A DNA stretch of 5,159 bases from an uncultured Bacteroidota bacterium. GTDB taxonomy: Bacteria; Bacteroidota; Bacteroidia; Chitinophagales; Saprospiraceae. Both the position numbers and the translations under genes were made by a program. Where the stretch lies: assembly GCA_937952445.1 (NCBI GenBank), contig CALGAA010000029.1, positions 1 through 5,159 of the forward strand, given 5' to 3'. Below the pieces are notes generated by a model. The model was not told the origin of the DNA, did no database searches, and saw only the letters and a program-made list of their open reading frames with translations. This document shows positions 1 through 5,159 of this stretch, in pieces (position 1 is the stretch's first letter; the number at the start of each line of letters is the position of its first letter).

Positions 1-469
1 TAATGGTGGTAGAATACCAGGGCACATCGCCATATTTCTCCACCAATTGAAAATAAAACCACGCCTTAAAAAAATGTGCTTCTCCCAGGGTATGTTTGTA
101 TTCGACAAAAGGATCTTCACACTTCTGGTAATTATCAAAAAAGATGTTGATGCTCCTAATGTCATTCCATTGACTGGTCCATGTACCCGTATTCAGCTGA
201 ACATTCCCGTCGAGAATGGGTTTTGGAGTTCGACCCTGAGTCATGTTGTCTGAAAAAGACTCATAATAATACGGAATGCTAAAGACATCGCCGGCTGCAG
301 TCGGAAATTTTGCATAATACTTGATGATATAATTTTCCAGGTCAATTGCAGTTTTCCAATAACTGCTTTGACCGATTTCGTCCAATGGAGGTCGATCGAG
401 GAAATCTTCGCATGACAATAGAAATGGAATAACGCCAATTATTAGTAATAACTTTCTCATTGTATTCAT
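1..469 (-). CDS. SusD/RagB-family outer-membrane lipoprotein (nutrient-binding), C-terminal part outside window
   Basis: This is the N-terminal 156 codons of a surface glycan-binding lipoprotein that acts as the lid over the SusC barrel encoded just upstream. I translated it by hand because it runs off the left edge. Residues 1-20 form a lipoprotein signal peptide: MNTMRK, a hydrophobic run LLLIIGVIPFLLS, then the lipobox cysteine C20. Cys20 is followed by Glu-Asp-Phe-Leu-Asp, the usual SusD opening; acidic residues right after the cysteine fit the Bacteroidota surface-export signal. W101-N-D-I-R-S-I-N and G129-E-A-H-F-F-K-A-W-F-Y-F-Q-L-V-E-K-Y-G-D-V-P-W151 match the conserved TPR-like helices of the family. 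The start at 469 is chosen because it lies 28 bp after the susC-like stop; Met4 (ATG at 460-458) is an alternative that also leaves a workable signal peptide. Full family members are usually about 450-650 residues, so roughly two thirds or more is missing. This is a window-edge cut and there is no sign of a pseudogene. The ligand is unknown. Confidence 0.95.
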   Translation of the reverse strand, partial: MNTMRKLLLIIGVIPFLLSCEDFLDRPPLDEIGQSSYWKTAIDLENYIIKYYAKFPTAAGDVFSIPYYYESFSDNMTQGRTPKPILDGNVQLNTGTWTSQWNDIRSINIFFDNYQKCEDPFVEYKHTLGEAHFFKAWFYFQLVEKYGDVPWYSTTI

Positions 470-497
470 GATATTTACTTTAAAATGCCTTGATATT
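470..497 (-). promoter_or_regulatory. SusC-SusD intergenic gap / translation initiation region of the susD-like gene
   Basis: This AT-rich 28 bp gap lies between the TAA stop of the susC-like gene and the ATG of the susD-like gene. Read on the minus strand it has no GGAGG-type Shine-Dalgarno sequence at the right distance; the single AGG lies too far upstream. That is normal for Bacteroidota, which often initiate on A/U-rich, unstructured leaders. AAATATC occurs twice (plus-strand GATATTT at 470-476 and 492-498, the second overlapping the stop codon). I see no hairpin and no promoter, which supports co-transcription of the two genes. Confidence 0.45.
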
Positions 498-3400
498 TTA
501 ATACTGAACAGTCAGCCCAAAGGTGAAGCCTCTGCCAACGCCATAGGTGGTACCTAAGGTATAAAACCCTGTTACGGCTACAGGATCAACCCCTTTAGGC
601 ATATGCGAGAATGTTAACAAGTTGTCGCCGGTTAAATGCATTCTTACTTTAGACAATCCTAATCTGGAAATTGCCCTTTCGGGAAGATTATATCCTATCT
701 GTACATACTGTAACCTCATAAATGCACCATTAAGGAGGTACCGAGTGCTCACTTGTCGATTTTTTGGATTCTCCACGCTGCTTAAATAAGGTCTGGGAAG
801 CCAGGCATCGAGATTGATGTTTTTATCCCCCTCATACAAACCTGTATATTTATCACCCGGCTGATCTCTATAATAATCAAGATGAATGTCATTAATAGCC
901 GACCATGTTTGAGTGAGGAATCCAAAATATGCCTGAGATCCATAACCGGTTAAATGGTGATCCAGATCTCTTTTTCCAACCCCTCTCCACAGCATTGAAA
1001 AATCAAACCCTCTATAGCTGATATTACCAGATATCCCAAATTGATAACGGGACGATCTATTGCCGATGATTTTCAGGTCACCGTGATTGTCAAGAGTCCT
1101 GTTTCCTTCGTTGATCCTACCATCCCCGTTCAGGTCTTCGTACTTTACGTCTCCTGGTCTCCAATTCCCATATATATGAGATTGACTTGCATGGTTTTCT
1201 ATTTCTTCTTCACTTTGAAACAAACCGTTAGATTCGTATCCCCAAATCTCTCCCGCTACTTTACCTACATACCAGGAATCAATTAAGTTATTCGGATTAT
1301 TATATTTGGTTATCTTGGTATGATTGTCGTATATGTTCAGGTTGACACCATAGGAAAGATCGTTTGACACTCTCTGCTTCCATCCCAATTCCAATTCCCA
1401 ACCGCGGGTTTGCAGAGAGGCATTGTTGGTACTGGGCACCGAAACTCCGAGTACTCCGGGCTTTTGCTCAGAAGGACCAATCATATCTGTCGTATTTCTC
1501 TCAAACAAGTCTAATCCGAGGGTTAAACGATGATCTAAAAATGCCATATCCACCCCTAAATTCTTTGTAGTCACAGTTTCCCAGGTCAGTCCGGGACTTG
1601 CAATGGAAGGCGTCCCGGTATACCCAAACGGAAAATCACCATTATATTGGAATAACCAATTTACTGTAGCCGAGTTGATGGGTATCAATTCCAAATCAGA
1701 GTAGGGGGAAACATTCTGATTACCTAATGCACCCCAGGAACCTCTAAGCTTTAAACTATTGATATATGGATAAATCGGCTCCCAAAAAATCTCTCTACTG
1801 GGCATCCAACCTACTGAAGCAGAGGGAAACAATCCCCATCGGCTACCTTCAGCAAATCGGGATGTTCCATCGTATCGAATATTACTTTCAAAAAGATACT
1901 TCTCTTTATAATTGTAGTTGAACCTGCCAAAATAACCCTGTGTTGCCCAGTGGTTTAATGCATCTGTAGCTGTCAGGGCTCCTATTGCTGTACTCAGAGA
2001 AGGCACATCTTGAACCAACAGATCATTTTGTTTGGCAAACATATAACGGGACGCATCATATTCAAATTGCAATCCGGCGAGCACGCCAAAATTATGCCCG
2101 GACACCAGATTTGCCTCATACGATGAATATACATTCGTCGTCCAATAATAGTCACTATTATGCTTGGCCAAAAATCCATTTACATTCTCGTGGTAAGCAA
2201 CTGTGTTGTCAACCAAATAATACGGTATTCTTTTGATCACGTCAGTCTCATACCTGTCATATGTCCGATATGTATAATCCGCATTTATCGACCATCCTTT
2301 GACAGGATTTATTGTGGTATAAAAAGTATATTGTTGAGTATTGTTGGTAAACGAGTTTACCCCACCGTTCTGCATGGACTCCATCAGATTGCGAAAATTG
2401 CCCATAAAGTTGTTAATATTCCCATTGCCATCATAAAGTGCATTGGTAGGCGGGGCTTGAAATACAGTTTTAAAAAAGTCCAGGTAATCCGAGCTTCCAT
2501 TATCATAGTTTAGGTTTGGTCGGACTTTGGATGATTTTGTAAAACGCGTTTCAATTGTGAAATCCCACCAGTCCGTAATCGATGATGTGATTCTACCTGA
2601 AAAGTTTAATCTTTTAAAAGTATCGTCGGTATGTTTGATATAACTGTTCTCTTCAGTATGACCAGCAGAAAAATAATACAGCAATCTGTCTGTTCCCCCA
2701 TCAATTGAAAAATTATGCTTTTGATTTAGAGCACTTCCAAAGTAAATGTCAAACCAGTCATAATTCGCATGGGCATCCCATTTCGTACCCCACGATCCGT
2801 CATTCAACGGGACCGTTTCAAAATGTGTGGAGCCTTCCGGCATAAATTGCTTTAGATAGTTCCAATCCTCATTTTGATATGCAATAATCCGGTCGACAAC
2901 TTCATTTCTATAATATCGTGCCCCAGTATTCTGGGCTGCCTCATTATGCACGCGAGCAAACGTATATGAGTCTAACATTTTAGGTAATTCCATAGGATTA
3001 TTGAGGGTGACACTACCACTGTACGTAGCAGACAGCTCTCGTTTCGTCCCGGATTTGGTAGTAATAAGAATTACACCGTTAGAAGCACGTGCACCGTAAA
3101 TTGCTGCTGAAGCAGCATCTTTCAAAATGGAGATTGATTCAATATCTTCAGGGTTGAGGTCGTCCATTTTCCCTGGAATACCATTCACAACAATTAACGG
3201 AGAAGTACCACTTAGTGAACTCATACCCCGAATATCGATATCCATCTGTGCACCGGGAGCAAAACCCGTTTTTGAAACACCAAGATCTACACCCGAAGAT
3301 TGCCCTTGTAACAATTGCGAAACCGAAGAAGCAGAACGACTGTGTAAATAATCATCTGAGATAGTCGTTATGGCACCGGTGACATTCACTTTTTTCTGTG

Positions 3401-4136
3401 TTCCATATCCAACTACTACTACTTCATCAAGGAGTTGGGAATCAGACAGCATGATAATCTCCAAATTTGAACTTCCCTGAACAGCAATTTCTTGCGTTTG
3501 ATATCCTATATATGAGACCACCAATACCGCATTTTCATCTAAATCCTCCAAATAGAAATTTCCGTCAAAATCGGTGGAGGTTCCTTTGTTACTGCCTTTT
3601 ACCTGGATATTCACCCCGATCAACGGCTCGCCGTCTTCGTCAGTTACAGTACCGGAGACATCTATATTGTCTGGGGCCAGCCTTTGGGCATTTTCTATGA
3701 TCCTGCTGAAATTATTATTTCCCTCCGATTGCTTTCGTCCTACGCTTACATTTCCGGAAGATTCTATCTTCTGAATCTGTCGCATTTTTCTTTCCAGCTT
3801 CCGGATATCCCGCCTGCCCCGGAAATCATCCCGGTAGATGACATAATATTTGGCACTGATGCTTTTATATTCCAGGCTGGTTTGCTCAATGATCATGGAA
3901 AGTGCGGATTCGAAATCAGACGGAAGTTCTCTTGCTGCATAATCTACTTTAATACCTTCCACAGTACCGGCATCGTAGGTGATGATGACCTGGTACCGTT
4001 CACTGATTTCCGAGAGTACTTCCGTCAGTTGTCGTTCGATGAGAACACTATGGTCGGCCCGCGTGACACCAGGGCTCCCGAGAAACAGGAGGAGAAACAA
4101 GGCTCCAGAACAGATACGGGTAAATGTTAGTTTCAT
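498..4136 (-). CDS. SusC/RagA-family TonB-dependent outer-membrane transporter with N-terminal STN signalling domain
   Basis: This is a complete 1212-residue outer-membrane importer that works with the SusD-like lipoprotein and TonB-ExbBD. Domains in order: a Sec signal peptide (about 1-27, hydrophobic core ALFLLLFLG, likely cut after VTRA); an STN (secretin/TonB short N-terminal) domain at about 35-103; a basic helical linker at about 104-157; a CarboxypepD-regulatory-like beta-sandwich at about 158-231 (SGTVTDEDGEPLIGVNI...); the SusC motif DEVVVVGYGTQ at 237-247, which probably includes the TonB box; a plug at about 248-366 (DIRG at 301-304, LKDAASAAIYGARASNG at 338-354); and a 22-strand-type barrel to the C terminus, with RYDGTSRF at 754-761, an EF-hand-like DLNGDGRI loop at 1001-1008 and GDNLLTFSHMPKGVDP at 1170-1185. 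It ends in VQY, with the aromatic last residue expected of barrels assembled by BAM. Many SusC proteins are about 1000-1050 residues; the extra length is the STN domain plus linker. STN-bearing transporters typically signal to a FecR partner, and one is encoded 20 bp upstream. Substrate unknown. Confidence 0.97.
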   Translation of the reverse strand: MKLTFTRICSGALFLLLFLGSPGVTRADHSVLIERQLTEVLSEISERYQVIITYDAGTVEGIKVDYAARELPSDFESALSMIIEQTSLEYKSISAKYYVIYRDDFRGRRDIRKLERKMRQIQKIESSGNVSVGRKQSEGNNNFSRIIENAQRLAPDNIDVSGTVTDEDGEPLIGVNIQVKGSNKGTSTDFDGNFYLEDLDENAVLVVSYIGYQTQEIAVQGSSNLEIIMLSDSQLLDEVVVVGYGTQKKVNVTGAITTISDDYLHSRSASSVSQLLQGQSSGVDLGVSKTGFAPGAQMDIDIRGMSSLSGTSPLIVVNGIPGKMDDLNPEDIESISILKDAASAAIYGARASNGVILITTKSGTKRELSATYSGSVTLNNPMELPKMLDSYTFARVHNEAAQNTGARYYRNEVVDRIIAYQNEDWNYLKQFMPEGSTHFETVPLNDGSWGTKWDAHANYDWFDIYFGSALNQKHNFSIDGGTDRLLYYFSAGHTEENSYIKHTDDTFKRLNFSGRITSSITDWWDFTIETRFTKSSKVRPNLNYDNGSSDYLDFFKTVFQAPPTNALYDGNGNINNFMGNFRNLMESMQNGGVNSFTNNTQQYTFYTTINPVKGWSINADYTYRTYDRYETDVIKRIPYYLVDNTVAYHENVNGFLAKHNSDYYWTTNVYSSYEANLVSGHNFGVLAGLQFEYDASRYMFAKQNDLLVQDVPSLSTAIGALTATDALNHWATQGYFGRFNYNYKEKYLFESNIRYDGTSRFAEGSRWGLFPSASVGWMPSREIFWEPIYPYINSLKLRGSWGALGNQNVSPYSDLELIPINSATVNWLFQYNGDFPFGYTGTPSIASPGLTWETVTTKNLGVDMAFLDHRLTLGLDLFERNTTDMIGPSEQKPGVLGVSVPSTNNASLQTRGWELELGWKQRVSNDLSYGVNLNIYDNHTKITKYNNPNNLIDSWYVGKVAGEIWGYESNGLFQSEEEIENHASQSHIYGNWRPGDVKYEDLNGDGRINEGNRTLDNHGDLKIIGNRSSRYQFGISGNISYRGFDFSMLWRGVGKRDLDHHLTGYGSQAYFGFLTQTWSAINDIHLDYYRDQPGDKYTGLYEGDKNINLDAWLPRPYLSSVENPKNRQVSTRYLLNGAFMRLQYVQIGYNLPERAISRLGLSKVRMHLTGDNLLTFSHMPKGVDPVAVTGFYTLGTTYGVGRGFTFGLTVQY

Positions 4137-4156
4137 AATTCAGATATTTATGGTAT
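4137..4156 (-). promoter_or_regulatory. FecR-SusC intergenic gap / translation initiation region of the susC-like gene
   Basis: This 20 bp gap lies between the TAA of the fecR-like gene (4159-4157) and the ATG of the susC-like gene (4136-4134). On the minus strand it reads ATACCATAAATATCTGAATT. It has no Shine-Dalgarno sequence, no hairpin and no room for a full promoter, so the two genes are probably translated from one mRNA. It contains the octamer TAAATATC, which also sits directly before the susD-like start. A promoter inside the 3' end of the fecR-like gene cannot be excluded by eye. Confidence 0.45.
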
Positions 4157-5152
4157 TTACTTGATTGTTAATTGATTTTCATTTAATTGTATATCCAGTT
4201 TGTAAATTGTCTTCAAGGCCTGAATGCAGCTCTCCAAATTATCATTGGGTACGCCGCCCACAAGCACCTTTTTGCCAACTTCCTCATTTTCAAGAAGGGT
4301 AGTGACGTTATACGTTTCTTCCAGAAGCTTCAGTGTTTCGTTTAGTGTGATGCTGTCCAGCAGGAGTACACCTTGTTTCCAGGAAGTGATTACTTCCGGT
4401 TTGTCCGGAATCTTTTGTTCCAAAATCTTTTCATCAACAGCAGAAAAACTGATCAAATCCCCTGGCTCCATCAACATTTTTCCAAGATCCGCCAGGTCGA
4501 GCTCGACACTTCCTTCATCTAAAAGAACTTCCGTCCTTTGGTTACGGCTGTTGACATTGAACTCCGTACCCAAAACCCTGATCGTGAGGTCCGGGGTGTT
4601 GACAATAAAAAATTCACCTGTCCGTGGCTTTTTGGCCACATAGAAATATCCTTCTCCCTCGATACGGACTGTCCTTGGGTCTTTACGGATATAGCTCAAT
4701 GAAGAATTGGCATTCAGGAAAACCCTGCTTCCGTCCGACAATTCTATGTGCATACGTTCTCCGTATGGAGTTCGGTAAACCACTTCGCTGTTCTGGTATA
4801 TAGAAAATAATCCTGCACCTGCCGCCAAAAGAAGAAGCACCGCCGCCGCGATTTTCAAGACAAAGACAGAGCGCCGGCGAGATTCCTGTGAAACTACTGC
4901 CGATCTTTGATCCAGCGAAGCCTCAAGTTTTTCCCAGGCTAAATCAACCGATTTGTCTGATAAGAATCTTTGCTTAAAAGGTATACCTTCTAAAAGTATT
5001 CTTGCCTCATCCATTGCCTCACGGTCTTCCGTAGAGAATACATAGCGATATTCCCACTTCTGAAAGCCCGGTCCGTCTTCTCCTTTTGCCCATTCCCTGA
5101 ATTGGGGATCCTCCAGAAGATCTTTCACCTGTATTGGCTCTTTTTTATTCAT
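4157..5152 (-). CDS. FecR-family membrane anti-sigma factor (FecR + DUF4974 domains)
   Basis: This 331-residue single-pass inner-membrane protein is predicted to bind an ECF sigma factor in the cytoplasm and sense the transporter in the periplasm. Residues 1-96 are cytoplasmic and hydrophilic, with the Bacteroidota FecR-type N-terminal pattern (FREWAKGEDGPGFQKW at 18-33, then AMDEARILLEGIPF at 46-59). The positively charged SRRR at 91-94 precedes one transmembrane helix at about 97-118 (VFVLKIAAAVLLLLAAGAGLF), giving an N-in topology. A FecR domain spans about 125-217: TPYGERMHIELSDGSRVFLN, GEGYFYV at 166-172, LGTEFNV at 194-200 and VLLDEGSVEL at 209-218. A C-terminal DUF4974 domain spans about 263-331. 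The length is typical for the family. The start is the first ATG in the visible frame and gives the expected N-terminus, but only 7 bases precede it, with no in-frame stop, so an upstream start cannot be ruled out. The partner sigma gene would normally sit just upstream and is not in view. Confidence 0.95.
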   Translation of the reverse strand: MNKKEPIQVKDLLEDPQFREWAKGEDGPGFQKWEYRYVFSTEDREAMDEARILLEGIPFKQRFLSDKSVDLAWEKLEASLDQRSAVVSQESRRRSVFVLKIAAAVLLLLAAGAGLFSIYQNSEVVYRTPYGERMHIELSDGSRVFLNANSSLSYIRKDPRTVRIEGEGYFYVAKKPRTGEFFIVNTPDLTIRVLGTEFNVNSRNQRTEVLLDEGSVELDLADLGKMLMEPGDLISFSAVDEKILEQKIPDKPEVITSWKQGVLLLDSITLNETLKLLEETYNVTTLLENEEVGKKVLVGGVPNDNLESCIQALKTIYKLDIQLNENQLTIK

Positions 5153-5159
5153 AGATTCA

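Noticed and set aside
241..438. 65-codon minus-strand open frame overlapping the susD-like gene, and a 68-codon plus-strand frame at 47-253
   Set aside because: Both overlap the SusD frame, which has a clear lipoprotein signal and family motifs. The overlapping frames have neither.
2160..2513. 117-codon Ile/Val-rich open frame on the plus strand that could look like a membrane protein
   Set aside because: It is antisense to the barrel region, and its hydrophobicity arises from the reverse complement of Asn/Tyr/Asp codons. There is no supporting context.
3411..3422. Short GTA/TAC triplet repeat
   Set aside because: It is the run of valine codons in the conserved DEVVVVGYG motif. Selection on the protein explains it, and it is too short to suggest a contingency repeat.
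3684..4130. 148-codon open frame on the plus strand opposite the STN/linker part of the transporter gene
   Set aside because: It is fully antisense to a well-supported coding region, has no recognisable domain and its composition follows the opposite strand. I treat it as a shadow.
498..4136. Interpretation of the STN-bearing receptor as a siderophore receptor of the FecA/FpvA type
   Set aside because: The adjacent SusD-like gene, the CarboxypepD-like domain and the SusC motifs place it in the SusC/RagA family, which mainly takes up glycans or peptides. Iron uptake is not suggested by anything visible.
4224..4643. 139-codon Ser/Thr-rich open frame on the plus strand opposite the fecR-like gene
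   Set aside because: The Ser/Leu/Thr-rich composition is what the reverse complement of an acidic, Leu/Glu-rich gene gives. It has no domain and no initiation context, so it is a shadow.
5140..5147. Run of six A on the minus strand near the fecR-like start as a possible slippage site
   Set aside because: It encodes an ordinary Asn-Lys-Lys, the downstream frame is intact for 331 codons, and no alternative frame product makes sense.

Overview
The window is a compact, single-direction (minus-strand) gene cluster from a member of the Bacteroidota. In transcription order it encodes a FecR-type membrane anti-sigma factor (5152-4157), a SusC/RagA-type TonB-dependent outer-membrane transporter with an N-terminal STN signalling domain (4136-498), and the first 156 codons of a SusD/RagB-type surface lipoprotein (469-1, running off the window). 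The phylum call rests on several signs. The SusC-SusD pair is diagnostic of Bacteroidota. The SusC has the CarboxypepD-regulatory-like domain, the DEVVVVGYG motif and the LKDAASAAIYGARASNGVILITT plug signature. The FecR ends in a DUF4974-type domain. The gaps are AT-rich and lack a Shine-Dalgarno sequence. Genus and species cannot be fixed from this sequence.

Layout: only 7 bases precede the fecR-like start at the right edge, so any ECF sigma factor gene and the promoter would lie outside. The fecR-like and susC-like genes are separated by 20 bp and the susC-like and susD-like genes by 28 bp. No terminator-like hairpin is visible in either gap, so all three probably share a transcript. More than 98 percent of the window is coding. 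I saw no RNA gene, mobile element, CRISPR array or attachment site.

How the parts fit: by analogy with Fec-type cell-surface signalling, ligand captured by the SusC-SusD complex would be signalled through the periplasmic STN domain of the SusC protein to the periplasmic part of the FecR protein. That would release a cytoplasmic ECF sigma factor, which activates the uptake operon. The SusD lid and SusC barrel import an oligomer, typically a glycan, in a TonB-powered way. The substrate cannot be inferred because no enzymes are in view.

This is a recognisable system type, not a new one. The parts most worth a second look are the STN-like fold shared by the two putative signalling partners, the Gly-Thr self-cleavage-type motif in the FecR protein, and a strongly basic helical linker after the STN domain of the transporter.
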